A stretch of 64,000 bases of DNA from Euwallacea fornicatus (lineage: Eukaryota > Arthropoda > Insecta > Coleoptera > Curculionidae): the NCBI RefSeq assembly GCF_040115645.1, contig NC_089566.1:558001-622000 (forward strand), read 5' to 3'. This document shows, in pieces, positions 1 through 12,476 of this stretch. Under the pieces are notes generated by a model, which did no database searches, had not been told where the DNA came from, and saw only the letters and a list, made by a program, of their open reading frames with translations. Both the position numbers and the translations under genes were made by a program. Positions within the stretch are counted from its first letter, which is position 1. Each line of letters opens with the position of its first letter.

Positions 1-218
1 TCGTAGTCACTTTTTCTCCTCGACATCATGACAGTGTCAAGTTTGGAATCCGACGTTTCGATTTTGCCGGAACCATCAGCAACTTGATTTCTTCTTATGG
101 GCGCCATCTTGGATTTTCACATTTTTGGATTCCGCTTTTTTTCCGATTTTAACCGACCTCGTATCTCTTCAAATAACCGGGATGTTCCCATGGCTGAGCT
201 CGTAAAACGGACACCCTG
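1..218. mobile_element. CAGGGT-type element, right part (copy A)
   Basis: This is the right end of an element that is cut off by the window start. The last bases read as CACCCTG followed by TA at 219-220, the mirror image of a CAGGGTG tip. The body (about 20-125) is clearly the same sequence as 55434-55575 in the copy at 55244-55717, both reading on the plus strand with GGCGCCATCTTGGATTTTC in common. The last 60 bases match the first 60 bases of that copy in inverted orientation, so the family has terminal inverted repeats. No coding sequence was recognised. Confidence 0.75.
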
Positions 219-1533
219 TATAATAGAGTTGAGAAGCTAAATATGAATTTTCTCCAGTTTCCATTTAGCGATATCATGTTAGCCATAATTATAAAACTTT
301 TTATTTTATAGAATTTTTATTTATTAAACGTTTTTAAACACATTTTCAACTTATAGTAGGAAAATGTCGATTTCAATTCAAGTCAATTAAATGAATAATA
401 TGAAATAACACCAAACGAGGCGTATTTATCTTTCAGTGGTCTACTTGGAAAAAACATTTTTTTTTTTTTTCATGTTTTGAGTTCTTTAAAGTGAACTTAT
501 TTTCCATGAATTCGCATTTAGATATTTCATCGAATGCTTTTTAAATTTGTATAGTGTCCCATGTAAAAGCACGCAGGTTGCTGTTAAACCTCGAAAGCAA
601 AGAAGCTTATGATTTTACTCTATTTTAAAATGAATTTTACTCAAAAATGCGGCATATAAAACTAATAATTATTTTTCGGTTCAATATATAAGGGTCTCTT
701 ACCAATTACAAGTTTTTAAAAGCCCCCCGTAGCGAGGGGAGCACCAAAAAAGATCGGGCAATGCGGTTTACACTAATCATCTTTATCGTACAGTTGAGCC
801 CAGGAAACGTATATTAGTAGTCAAATATCTCCTTCGCAATATAGGAAAACCCAAGCTCCCGTCGGATTTGGTTCACCATGTACCAAAGATAGAACCGATA
901 TATTCAGGAATACTTCGTATAGCCAAAACTAACCGGGTTACAGTCTCGTCAAAGGTTAATAAACCATAAACTTGATCAATGAGTTCGGGCCAGTGATTGC
1001 AGGGTCCAGAATCCAGACACGAGGAAATATGCCCTTACCTGGGAATTGGTTTGTTCCTTGATGCGATCCAAGCGTCATGTTTTGGATTATTAGTCGGCCT
1101 ATTCGTACGAAACTGATTTCTCTGATGGCAATGAAATGTTCGTGAAATGTGTATTGTTGCTTAAATATTGATAGAATGTGATTGAAAACATGGCATAGGG
1201 GAATGTTAACACGTATAATCAAAAGCACTCTTAACTGGCCAGACCTCCGATGTTTCAAAGACAAATTCTTATGTTTATTTTCGGTTCGTTTTCGAGCTTT
1301 ATTGACAGATATTTTGAAAGCTGCTGTCCCGCTTTAATTCGTATTATAAATAAATTTTGGACCTGCCAATTAAAATCTATTTTGACTATGAATATGTATG
1401 TGCCTGAAAAGATAGACCTATTCGTGTGCTATTTTCTCGTAGCATACGAAGAGATCTATCTCTGGTCCGTCTATCCATGACGTTCCAAGCGGCCCCATTA
1501 AATAAAAGTGATAGAAAAAAAGTAAAACATGTA
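219..1533. other. Unassigned AT-rich stretch
   Basis: No recognisable gene, RNA or element. Open frames here are short and resemble nothing I know. A small GC-richer patch at about 721-745 stands out only by composition. Confidence 0.5.
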
Positions 1534-2169
1534 CAGGGTATCCAACGAGTATGGGCCACTATCCGTAAATTGAAAACTACGACTAGGAAAAAGTTGAAAC
1601 TTAGGCATCATACTAACGTGGAGGTGCTCTATTGATTAAAAATATTTTCATGAACATACCACTTCCGGTTATAACGGAAATGAATGTCCAACTCGTACTG
1701 AAACTAACAAGTACTCAAAATTGAAAAGTGTTTTTTTCAAATAAAATGAAAACTGTTAGATTTAGATATAGTCAATTGAATTGAAAGTAGTACTTATTGT
1801 TGGTGTTAAATATGTATTCGTTTTGAAAAAATAGGGGATTCCCATGTAAAAAATTTGAGTTTTTTACAATTCTTGAATGATAATTTTGGACTCTTTTTTT
1901 GAATACCCTGTATGAAAAAAATTGATTTAACCAACTGATTCAAGGACTGTAAAGCATTTTGTACAATAGCACAAAATTTCATTGCAAAATACTTAGCGAT
2001 TTTTGAATTATTAGAAAATACATTCATAGCTGGAACTCTAATTTTTTTTGGAAAATTCTAAATATTTCGAAAAACGTAAAAATTATTTAGTATGATGCCC
2101 AAATTTCAACCTTTTCCTAATCATAGTTTCCAAGATACGGATAGTGGCCCAGATTTGTTGGACACCCTG
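1534..2169. mobile_element. CAGGGT-type element, deletion relative of the 24.2-kb foldback
   Basis: It begins CAGGGTATCCAACGAGT and ends with the mirror of CAGGGTGTCCAACAAAT, with TA on both sides (1532-1533 and 2170-2171). The first 150 bases match 24232-24380, and about 1740-2169 matches 25170-25774, so it is a shorter member of the family of the 1.5-kb foldback at 24.2 kb, lacking the centre and most of one arm. An internal CAGGGTATTC box in inverted orientation lies at 1900-1910. No coding capacity is visible. Confidence 0.85.
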
Positions 2170-2849
2170 TATATATGCTTGGGTTGTTGATCCAAAAAGG
2201 GTTACGCTATATTGATTTGTTTTCTATACACGGGGAACTTTAAAATTAGCTATGTTTGTTTTTTCCTTTAACAAAAGATCTGAAAACGGTTCATCCAAAA
2301 GGTTTTTCCCACTGAATCCAGTGGTTTACTAAAATATTTTATTAAGTTGTTTCTTTTCAAGTAATTAAGACACATTGCATTTTTAAAATTTTTTTATATA
2401 TTTTTACAATATCAAATATTATGGATTTTTCTTTTTTCCTTGATGTGATTACGATTACTCATATAACAAAAATTTTTACCATTAATGAAAAGAAAGACAA
2501 TTTTTTATGATTTTATACCTTGTGAAGCCTTGCCAATTACGAAAAAGTATGTCTTACAACCGATATTGCTATGCAGCACAATGTGTATTAAAACATAAGA
2601 ATTTTGTTACCATTACGTTGTTAAATGTGCACTAAAAATTATTATTACGACACAAAAAATTATATACCAATGATATAATCGACAAAGATAGAATGAACAT
2701 TAAACAAAGATCAACTTGACGCATTTACCGGACGCGTCAGAGCGCCTGTAGCATTTGGACAATGTCTAAAATCGTCAAACATAAGTGAAATTTAGTGAAC
2801 GATTGGTAGGACAACTATTTTACCAATTTATTAGACCACATGTAGTATA
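2170..2849. other. Unassigned AT-rich stretch
   Basis: No gene or repeat recognised. The composition is strongly A+T with homopolymer runs. Confidence 0.5.
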
Positions 2850-4137
2850 CAGGGTGTGTCAAAACACGGGCGAAACTACAACTTAGTTTTCTATGAACAG
2901 ATTTTGATGAATTAAAAATCAAATAAAACAACATTTTTCAAACTACTAAGTAACGCCCAAGTTGATTTTTTTAACTCAATTTCCTTTGCTTTAGGTGGTA
3001 ACTTCCAACTTCCAAATAGACCTCCATATTCTTTACGTTTTTAATTTAAAATATTGTTCTAAATTTCATAATGTATGAAAAGTTAAAACAATTTTTAACA
3101 AAAAAAAAATAAAAATTTAAACCATATGAGTTACACAGCCATGTATCATATATTGTAAATTGGAACATACTAAATAGTGTAATTATCTGTATCGTGATGG
3201 GGCCATCTGCGACATTCTGTGATCAGCTGTATTCCGGCTGATCCTATTGTATTATCTTGTACACACATGCTCAACTCCACGGACAAGCGGTGCTCATATG
3301 ATACCCAATGAGAAGGGACAAGATAAAGGTGTCCTTAGCTATTAAAACCACATCATTATTCTTTCTAATTTTCTGTGAGCAGTTATACCGAAAGTTTGCA
3401 AATTAGTTTTTTAGTGCAATAAAAATAATTATTAGTTTTGTTATTAGCGACAATTATCAAGTATCAATTTCGATAAATACGTTGTTAAATGCAGGAGAAA
3501 AATCTTAATTGTAATAGTCAAAACAATGTATGAATACCCATAGAAATAAAATGTTTAAATTTTTTTAACATTAACTTGTTATATATTATCAGATTTAGAA
3601 AAATATTTTTTACGGAACTAATTTATAATAATCATACTTGTGACATAACTTTTCACAGAAAAATTATGAAGAAAAATAATCTGGTTTTAATAGCTAAGAA
3701 CAGCTGTATCTTGTTCCTTCCCGCTATATATCATATAGACGCCACTTGTCCATGGCCTTAGGCGTTTTTATATGAGACAATACAATGGGATGAGATAGAA
3801 TGACATGCAGATGACCACAGAATAACGCAGATCGCCCTATAACGATACAGGTGAATATTCATATTGTTGAAATTTTTTTCAGTAAAAAATTATTTTAACA
3901 TTAACTTGTCATAGCTCACTAAATTTAGATTTTTTTTTTCAAAAAATGTAAAATAATATGCAGTTCAGTTTGAAATTCTGAAGTTGGCACCTAAAGGAAA
4001 AGAAATTAAATTCGGAAAAATCAACTTTGACGTTATTTAATAATCTGAAAAATATAATTTTATTCAGTTTTTAGTTAATCAAAAATCTTTGATAAATAAT
4101 TGAGTTATAACTTCGCACATTTTTTTTAAAGATCTTG
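2850..4137. mobile_element. Foldback element with about 600-bp imperfect arms
   Basis: The left end reads CAGGGTGTGTC after TA (2848-2849). The right end has decayed to the mirror of CAAGATCTTT before TA (4138-4139). The arms match far inward: for example 3179-3215 (with CTGTATCGTGATGGGG) mirrors 3818-3852, and the TTAGCTATTAAAACCA segment at about 3335 mirrors about 3688-3705. The likely centre is near 3480-3560. Nothing in it resembles a transposase, so it would be non-autonomous. Arm divergence suggests it is old. Confidence 0.75.
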
Positions 4138-4192
4138 TAGAATCCAACTGCAGATGTAGAGTACTCGTGCCACAAAGCACCAACTCATACTA

Positions 4193-5452
4193 TTAGGTAC
4201 TTAAATAAGTTCTCGCTGTTTTTTCGTGAAAATGACTATTAAGAAAATTTGGAAAGAAACTCATCGTTCAAAGTAATGTCCATCACGAGCCACCACTTTT
4301 TCCATTCTTTCTGGCAGCATACTAATTCCACGTCGGAAAAAACGAAACGTCTTTTGAAGCTATCCAAAAATCAAGCCATTTTTTGGCATCTTCATAAGAA
4401 TTAAAGTGCTAGCCATGTGCCATGGATCAGGAATAAGTGGTAGTCGGACGGAGCAATGTCTGTTGAATACGGCGGGTGGGGTAGGATGTCCCATTTGAGC
4501 GTTTCCAAGTATGTTTTCACAGACTTTGCAAGGTGTGGCCGAGCGTTATCATGCTGTAAAATCACTTTATCGCGTCTCTCCTCGTGTTGCGGCCATTTTT
4601 TCTTTAATGCTTGGCTTAAACGCATCAATTGTAGCCTGTAACGATCTCCCGTGATAGTCTCGTTGAGTTTGAGCAGCTCATAATACACCACGCCCAGCTG
4701 ATCCCACCAAATACTGAGCAAGAGTTTGGAACTATGGACATTCGGTTTTACCGTTGATGTCGAAGCAGGGCCGGGCTTACCCCACGGTTTTTTACGTTTG
4801 GGATTATCGTGGTGTATCCACTTTTCATCGCCGGTCACGATACGATGCAAGAAACCTTTTCTTATCTGCCTTTCGAGCAGTTGTTCACATGCAAATCGAC
4901 GTCTCGCAGCTTCACTTCATACGGTACCCAATTTCCTTCTTTTTGGATCATTCCTAATGCCTTTAAACGTTTGGAAATTGTGTTATTAACTCCTAATGAT
5001 TCCGCAAGTACAGCTTGTGTTTGACATTGATCTTCATCAAGTGAAACCTCCAATTCTTGGTCTTCAAACCGTTTCGGTGCGCCAGAGCGTGCTTTGCCTT
5101 CAACATTAAAGTCATTGTTTTTGAGGCGTCTAAACCAATCTCTGCATGTTGTTTCTGACAGAGCAGGGTCGCCGCATGTCTCCGTAGGAACTCTATGAGC
5201 TTCAACAGCAGATTTTTTTTGCAAAAAGTAGTGCAATTAAATTCCCCGCAAATACACGTTTGTTGGTACGAAACTCGCAATTTTTAGAATTAAGAAAAAA
5301 GCGTTGTTTACCCTATGGCGAACTAACAGACGCTGAGGTTCAACCTTCCTGGCAGTACTTCCTTGCAGATACGTTATCATCTAAAATTAAAAACACCTAG
5401 TTTTGATAATGGCATCTGAGACAAAACAGCGAGGATTTATTCAAGTATCTAA
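4193..5452 (-). mobile_element. mariner element, full length, inactive
   Basis: Terminal inverted repeats of about 30 bp flank a transposase on the minus strand: TTAGGTACTTAAATAAGT at the left and the mirror of TTAGATACTTGAATAAAT at the right, both continuing to CTCGCTGTTTT. TA dinucleotides sit at 4191-4192 and 5453-5454. The total of 1260 bp is typical of mariner. It lies just upstream of a LINE fragment. Confidence 0.92.
4261..5283 (-). pseudogene. mariner transposase (DD34D), broken
   Basis: This would encode a mariner transposase, which cuts and pastes its own element at TA sites in the nucleus. The N-terminal DNA-binding part carries SETTCRDWFRRLKNNDF. The catalytic part keeps all three acidic positions: VTGDEKW, ILQHDNARPH and the D of TDIAPSDYHLF. 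The C-terminus reads SMLPERMEKVV. The start codon position holds ATT near 5283, a TAA lies near 5243, there is a frameshift around 4890-4900, and another shift lies between 4400 and the end. The sequence resembles Mos1-related (mauritiana/cecropia-like) proteins in the EKW and PKRKK motifs. Clearly inactive. Confidence 0.92.
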
Positions 5453-5504
5453 TAAAAATGCAGCATCAGAAAAAAACAAAATAAAAAGTACAATTCTGAA
5501 GTAG

Positions 5505-5886
5505 TTGACTCCAGAAACTCACGAGCACGTACTTAACCGGCTACATAACTGTATCATAATCAACACAATTTCAGAGACATGGAAAAAAGGAATAGTAATA
5601 ACTATCCCCCAAAATAGATTGGACAATTCATAAAGAAAAAACTAAAGAGTTATTACGGCATTTCCTGAGCTAAGTAGAGTTTTTAAACGCATATTAAAAA
5701 AGAGAGTTCAGCAACTGCTCGAAAAACATACACCGATATATCAATTTAACTTTAAGCCCAAACACTCCACTGTTCACCGACTCTTTCTTTTGACGAACAG
5801 CTACCAACAGCACATTTACATTTAAATAGTGGAAAATTAGCAAGTTTATTTACGGACATTAATAACGTATTTGATGTAACCATGGC
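5505..5886 (+). pseudogene. LINE reverse transcriptase fragment
   Basis: The frame starting near 5508 reads LTPETHEHVLNRLHNC, then WKKGIVITIPQ. After a stop come ITAFPELSRVFKRILKKRVQ and FNFKPKHSTVHRLFLLTNS, then LFTDINNVFDVT. These are the fingers and palm-start blocks (1 to 4) of non-LTR reverse transcriptases, ending at the first catalytic Asp block. Stops and shifts lie around 5625-5640 and 5830. The YADD block and both element ends are missing. It begins right after the mariner, so the mariner may have inserted at its 5' side. The clade is uncertain. Confidence 0.8.
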
Positions 5887-8716
5887 TTAAAGGACAAGAA
5901 AAATGTAGACAAATAGCACACCGAGGACACTAAAACTAGTGTCACGTCCGAACGACTGAGAAACCGGTAAAATGACTTCATCCATTAACGGAGAACCCAA
6001 TGACACAATTACCACCAAAAATCAACTCTCAAATTACCAAACGAAAACGAGCCACTTTAGACTCATAAACTAAGTTAAAAAATAGGGCTGGTAACATCTA
6101 GTTTACTTTTTTTCTGTTGTCAGTGTTTGCACTGTCTCTAGCAAACTAATGGAAAATAACACACGGGAAAAGCAACTTGTAGGCCCTTTTTTCGTTATAA
6201 TAATATTCTTTATTTTTGTGAAATAACTGCTAACAGCTACGGAAAAGTCGCAGCCAATTGGTTTCGTGGAAAGGTTGTTTTGTTATACCCTGCACATTGA
6301 GATATCCTATCGCCATATGGTTTATATAACTGTATGTACATTGAAAAGTAAAATCCGTATATGTAAGATTTAAAAGTGTACATACAGTGCCAAAAGTATG
6401 TACTGAGGCTTTACATTGTCCTCTCCCCACTTCCCCCATGCCTCAACTTTGAGTAAATTTTTATTTTCTTAAAATTTAAAATCAGCAATAAATGAGACAA
6501 AAATTACTATCTTTGGACGTCACTGGTAAGGCAAAAGAGATTTGAAGCGATTTAAAACTCATCGATTAGTTAAAAAAAAATTATACAAAATTCAACAATA
6601 ACAAATTCAATACAAATTCAGTTCCCGAACACATAAAAAATTAAAAAAACTTTTTTGTTAATAGAAAATAAGAAAATAATTAATATAATTTATAATAATA
6701 ATAATAATAATAATGAAGTTCGTTTTCGATTTTGTGTTAACAAACGGTCTTTTATTATTTTTAGAAATTGTCAGATAGTTTTCAAAAGTGTCAATAATTT
6801 GTTCGTTATGCGTGGGTTAGAAGAAAGAGGTCGGTTAGTTAGGAGAATTCCGGTGCGCCAAGTTTTCAATGCATGTTCTGAGAAATTAATAATAGTCGGA
6901 TATACCCTGTAGATGTGCCACACTTTGGTGACTCACGCGTGTTGTTGAAGAGTAGTTTGGAGCACGGCCTTATAGTCTTTAAGGAACGTAATTTTGTAAA
7001 AAAAAAAATTTCTCAGTAACGAATGACATCTCAAAAATTGTATAAAAGTACAAAAAGATATTAAATTAAATTTACTATCATATTCATAAACCTTCGTTTT
7101 TAATTTGGTTAAGGTTGAAAAAATTTGTATAATTTTAAGGGTGACCCACTCCTAAACCACCCCTTACTAAGTTTTCAGCCACTTAAAATTTTCAGCAAAT
7201 AAAGACGTCAGTAAAGCAAAAATGTCTCCCAAATATGGTGATTCTAGGCTAAGCCATTCCTGAAATAGAGAATTTTTTCATTTTTTTTTGTTCGTATTCG
7301 GAAACCAATATCTCAGCAACCGTAAGCATCAGGAAAAAATGTCGTATAAAAAATTGTCACATTTTAAGGTTCCTTGCACGCACCTGTTCTGTGTCGGCTG
7401 CGTTGCGAATCACCCTGTATTTTAAACGATAAGACGAGTTTTTATTCAATATTTGGTGCCAGCAAACAATTGTATTTTTTAAGCAGCGTATTTTACGCCG
7501 ATATGCAACTGTTCGAAATAATATGAATTACCATGAACAATATTAATCTATTTTACAATTTTAGAGGTGTTTAATGGCTGTATGTAGTATTTATGATCGA
7601 ATAATGTAGTTAAACATTTAGTAGCATTTAGTCACAATTCTTAACAACCTTGTTAGATAATTAAAGTGTACTACATTTACTGCTTTACCATAACAACAAC
7701 GATATTTCAATAATCTAGTAGTGTCTATCTTAACCTAGGAAGATTGATTTTACTTGGTAAATACTATTACCATCGACGGGTTCAACTTGCCACTTTATAT
7801 GCATGGATGGTGATGAATTCAGGTAACATGAGTCACTCTGCCACCATCTAACGATCGGTAACATCTTTAGGAACCGTGAAGATTAGCTGACAATGTCTCT
7901 TTTCACCTTACGTAAAAATATTGATTTATCTCCTCAACGTCGAGGTTTATGCTTCGGAGGCCGAGCAGCTGAATCACCTTCTAGACCTCCGTCTTTCGCG
8001 GCGTGAAAGCATTATTAGCATGAAACAGACCTCCATCGACTAGGGAATCTCCAGTAACCGCATTGAGTGTATCACTCAATTATCCTCGGTGACTGGCTCA
8101 GTTGCTGAAAGGAATCGAACTGTTGCTCACTCTCGATTTTTTCCGCGCCAGCCTTCATCTCCTCCCGTGTCTTAGCTCTGTGTTCTATTCTAGTTCCGGT
8201 GTTTTCCTTTTGATCTCCTGATCACTATGACTCATCTACTTTGACAGTTTCGGATACGTCCGGAGAAACTTTCGTTAGCGAGCTCTGAACCGTTTCCGTT
8301 TCTGAGTCCCTTGATGTGGCAAGGAATTCTCTCTCCTGGATGAAGTCAGCGAAAGATTTGTGTGTCAAGTTGACGATTTTGACACGTCAAACTGCCCAAT
8401 CAATGGCGAAGGTTAAAAAAATAGTTAAAAAAAAAATTATATATAGACATCGGGAATAACTCTGTATGTAAGCTGCGAGATGCAGCGGAGCTCATTCGGA
8501 GGAGAATTAGACCGATCAATAGCAGCTCGCATTTTCATTGCCGTTTTTATTAATTCTAGGCTAGTCAATCATAATTAAAATTGAAGCATCAAACTGTTCC
8601 AATGTGAATGTTTTAATCGTGCCAGTTAAATTTTGAATATTCAAGATCTATTGATTTCTTCACTGCACCGTACTCGGTGTTTCGTCAGCGAACGATATGC
8701 CCATTATGTTGATTTA
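5887..8716. other. Unassigned stretch with three solitary CAGGGT-type ends
   Basis: No gene recognised. Three right-facing tips reading CCCTG occur at 6288-6292, 6905-6909 and 7413-7417; the last is the mirror of CAGGGTGATTCGC. No matching left ends were found, so these may be remnants of CAGGGT elements. From about 7920 to 8400 the DNA is GC-richer. The minus strand there has a short open stretch ending FADFIQEREFLATS...VKVDES and a stop near 8230, which I could not assign. Confidence 0.4.
6691..6714. repeat. (AAT)n microsatellite
   Basis: About eight tandem ATA/AAT units in an A+T-rich context. Confidence 0.9.
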
Positions 8717-9294
8717 CACTACCGTCCATAAGTATTTGCCCACCCCAGTATTTAACGGAATAATGAAGAAAGAACAATATTTGGAAATTTTAAAGAAATA
8801 AATGTTACCCTCTGGACGTCGTATTTTCGGGCAGACATTTATTTTTCAACAAGATAACGATCCGAAACACAAATCCAAAATCTGCAAATCTTATTTGAAT
8901 CAATTAAAAACCGAAAATAAACTTGAGGTGATGGAGTGGCCCCCACATTCGCCTGACCTCAGTCCCATCGAATTATTGTGGGATGAGCTCGACAGAAGGA
9001 TAAGAAGCAAGTGCCCATCATCTGAGGAATCCTCGTGGAGGATGTTGCAAGAAGCATGGCGTTTAATATCAGGTAAAACGCTAACAAAGTTACTTGAAAG
9101 AATGCCACGGGTATGTGCAACAGTTATAAAAAATAAAGGTGGTCATATTGACGAGGCTAATGTTTAAGACGAAGTTTGGAAATGAAGGCAATTTGTATTT
9201 AAAATAAGTTCTAAATAATATCTGTAATAAATTTTAAGATATAATGTGATTAAATGAAAATTTCAAGGTGGGCAAATACTTATGGACGGTAGTG
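8717..9294 (+). mobile_element. Internally deleted Tc1 element (578 bp)
   Basis: Near-perfect 28-bp terminal inverted repeats start CACTACCGTCCATAAGTA and are flanked by TA on both sides (8715-8716 and 9295-9296). The left repeat is joined almost directly to the middle of the transposase frame, so roughly the first 60% of the gene is gone. It can move only if another copy supplies the protein. The well-kept repeats suggest fairly recent activity. Confidence 0.93.
8754..9167 (+). pseudogene. Tc1 transposase, C-terminal part
   Basis: The frame begins NGIMKKEQYLEILKK, has a TAA, then continues open for 121 codons. It shows FIFQQDNDPKHKSK (second catalytic Asp) and HSPDLSPIELLWDELDRRI (the Glu of DD34E), then the normal C-terminal helices ending KNKGGHIDEANV. 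The N-terminal paired-like DNA-binding domain and the first catalytic Asp are absent through an internal deletion joined to the left terminal repeat. Apart from the TAA at 8799-8801 the remaining frame is clean. Confidence 0.9.
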
Positions 9295-11835
9295 TAGGTG
9301 GACTGGTTACTTGTTTCCACCTTTGGTATAAAACTATTCGGCACCTCACGTGATTGTTCTGATTTCAACAAGTTTCAGCAGCGAGCGTGAAAGAGCGTTC
9401 GGTTTTACGTAATTCGCACGTAAATAACCATTGCGGCACGCTGGTAACAAATAACCCTTAACCTCCCAAATTTCATGCTTGCCATACCCAGTCTGTCACT
9501 GCTGATACGGCAGAGCTTAAACCGAGTGGATTTCTAGCAACTCTGGGTGTAACAAGGTTCATCTTACCGAGATTATACGCTGTCCCCTAGCAATATGTTG
9601 TCGGTTATTGGACGCTTATGGCAACGGTTTGATTAAAGCAATCAGCCTTTCAATTAACCAACTTGATTAGTGTTGCTTCCGCAACCACCATCCATAATTT
9701 GGGCATTAATTATTAATTCAAAATAACTCACCTTCGTTTAATTTTCCAATACACTTACGGTTCGGTTCGCTGTAGACGGTTGCACTACACAATTTTAGGG
9801 CGAAAAGGAATAAGAGAAAGCGAGCTATTACTGCTACCTTAAAGGTTATTTCCTTTCCAGTAAAAAGGTACGTAAAATGCAAATTTCCAAAACAAATCGA
9901 CGAGGTTCCGTTTAACCAATTCCGAAGTTTTCGCTTCTCGATTACGATATTAGGGTAAGTACGTCTTTTATTGGCGCAATTCTTGGAAGATCATTGAGGA
10001 TTCAATGGGTGAATTCAACATGGAATTTGTCGCTTTTTTGGTGAAAGCAGTCAGTCCGGGCGTGGTTCGCTTTATCAGCGAACGTCTGTTTGTAACGGAT
10101 ATTGACTTAATGCATTTTTCAACAAATATAAATCAGATAAATGAGCGTTAATAAAACTACTAAACGTCATCAGATGGTTAGACGGTTAATTTGCTTTGAC
10201 CGAGATGCTGTGGAAAAAGCGCCTGAAGCATATGGCTCGCAAATTTTTTAACCAGATGAAGTCCGCTTCGCCAATTTAGACAAGTCAGGCCATTTGACAT
10301 TGGAAATTTGCAAATGGACCATCGAATTGGCAGTATTAATTCAATCTGTCTAGCCGGAGGTCTGGAATATGGGACAAAGACTGTTTAATTTGAGCATGTT
10401 TTGATAATTATGTGTGCATTGGAAGATGCATTAATTAATAATGTATAGTTAATTAATAGTGCCTCGTTATTTCACAAACGCTGTAATTTAAATGGACAGA
10501 TGAAGGCTAACCCCTTGGGGTTTTTCCTGTTAGAAAATATCTGATAGATTGTTTCGTATTTTCCTCGTGTTATTCGCGAAATTCTCGGTGAGATTTGATT
10601 TATTAGAAGTTTGAGGATAAAAAACTACTAGAATATACAGCTATGGATATGATAAGAGCAAAACTCGATTCTACAAAATGTACGTCGGTCAAAATCAAAA
10701 AAACGAACTCGATTTACACGTGATGTATTAGCGAGTGTTTGTGGTGTCTGAGATGCCGTAGGAGTCCCGATATTTACGATAATAAATTAGAATTTGGAAT
10801 TTAGATTATGAGCCAATGCAACGAGCAATGGAATATTATACAAATAAACGGCTGTGACACAACCCAAAATTGCAAGCGAGGTAGTAATTAGGTAGATGAA
10901 TGAATAGGTTGACGCCATTTCCATGGCAACGCTCAACGGTAATATCGCTAAGGACGCCTGGCGTGGAACAACGGTCATCTACAGTTTTGAGGCTCGTGAT
11001 TCATAAGCTCTCGTTTGGTGCACTCACAGATCTGATGGAATCAATAAATAGAAAGACATATCGTCGGATTGTCATTCGATTATTACTTAAACGCTAAAAA
11101 ACTACGGAAGCATCGTCAAAGCTTTTCCAACGGAACCAATACCAGTCAAGATAGTCTGGTTTTTATTGTTTACGATAAAGCTTACGACCTCATCACGGGA
11201 CATTTTACGAAGTTATCAATCGACATTTCTATAATCAGGTTTCTCTGTATTTTGTTGAGTCGAATTTGTACGAAAATGTGGAGTTTTTGAAAACGACATA
11301 TTGAATTGACATTTCGCATCTGTTTTGTTCATACCCGGTTCAGATACCCCGCATTTCCTATAAACGGCTCAAAAACTGTCGTGTGTGTCCTCATCAGTTA
11401 AGGTGTAAACACGTTACGCTAATACATTAATAACGTTTTTAAACAAGTTTAAACCGCTTCAGTGTGAAAAAAACGGCTTTGGACTAAGCAGATAAGTTCA
11501 CGCGCAAATCATCCTTCGTTTGTCTCCTTTGGATGATGTCATTACGTAACAAGTTTTGAACGCCTTCCCACTTGTCATTTAAGATTTAAAGCGGGACAAT
11601 TTTCCCATTTTATGTCATCCTTTAAGGTACGTCTACGCGTACAGTTCGCCGGACGATTGTTGCGGGAGAGGCCAGAGCCGATCAGTCAGACGGAAGGGCA
11701 GGACGTGTCGTCCGCCGATACATGAAGGAAACTGAACTTGTGTAGTCCCGTATAACAGTTCGTGAACTGCCGACAGTTTTAGTCCGTACCAAAATTTTTA
11801 CCATAAATAAATTCATAGGTACATTTTAGCATACC
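9295..11835. other. Unassigned, possible unique host DNA
   Basis: I recognise no gene. A short open stretch (about 9988-10150, plus) reads MGEFNMEFVAFLVKAVSPG and continues to a stop, with no family match. A minus-strand frame (10787-10978) is rich in hydrophobic residues but has no family match either. About 11625-11720 is CpG-rich, just upstream of the MADF fragment. Confidence 0.4.
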
Positions 11836-12057
11836 ATGGCGAATCAGCCAGACTTTATTAAAGAGTTTATAAATATTTATTGGAAACATCAATGCTAATG
11901 GAAAGTTGAAGATGCGGTGTATTTTAATAAAGTGCTCAAGACAAAAGCGTATGATGAGTTATTGGAGCTTTACAAAACCGTAGATCAAGAAGCTGCTATT
12001 GATTGCGTAAAAAACGAAGTAAATAATATAGGAAGCGCCTTTAGAGAAGAACTATAA
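11836..12057 (+). pseudogene. MADF-domain fragment
   Basis: The frame from ATG at 11836 reads MANQPDFIKEFINIYWKHQC, a TAA, then WKVEDAVYFNKVLKTKAYDE and a further stretch ending IGSAFREEL before a stop. The order fits a MADF (Myb/SANT-like) DNA-binding domain: FI-E-Y--H-C-W at the start, the internal AYDELLE helix, and the -V--I-NIR-AFR-EL ending. MADF proteins are sequence-specific transcription regulators in insects, and some belong to PIF/Harbinger transposons. Here only the domain is present, broken by one stop where a Leu is expected. Whether this is a host-gene relic or a transposon accessory gene cannot be told. Confidence 0.75.
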
Positions 12058-12476
12058 TTTGTTAGGTCAGCGACACTTGAGTAGCGAAGCTCCCGTATAA
12101 ATTGCATATGTGACAAGGTACTACGTTTTTGTAGTCAGTCCTTAACCCAAGCTTTCTTTTTCTTTTTTGCCTTTCTTCCAATAGCATAATTATTGCAGCT
12201 GCACATCCTTGTAGCGAAATTTTTTAGAATTAAAAAGTAAATCAGTCGTTTATAGCAAATTCTATAATGGTGGCAGTTCTGTATGGTAAACGGTATAGAA
12301 CCTGAAGGCCATGATCCTTAGTAAAACTGTTCATGTGTATCAACCGACGATGGTGGCCGGCCGTACCTATCAATCCGATCTTGGACGGCCTGTCGACTGT
12401 ACCTGTGTAGGTACCTTTACAGCATTTTGTGTTTCATCGTTTCGTCTGTTACGGTTTCTTAGATTATTTACTGTAC
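12058..12476. other. Unassigned spacer ending in a target duplication
   Basis: No gene is seen. The last 8 bases (12469-12476, TACTGTAC) are the left target-site copy of the hAT element. Confidence 0.6.

Noticed and set aside
7920..8400. GC-richer stretch as an LTR-element gag or LINE ORF1
   Set aside because: Only one short open piece on the minus strand, no zinc-knuckle or other domain text, no terminal repeats.
10787..10978. Minus-strand frame with a hydrophobic stretch
   Set aside because: 63 codons, no family text, no splice support, and it overlaps an equally open plus-strand frame.
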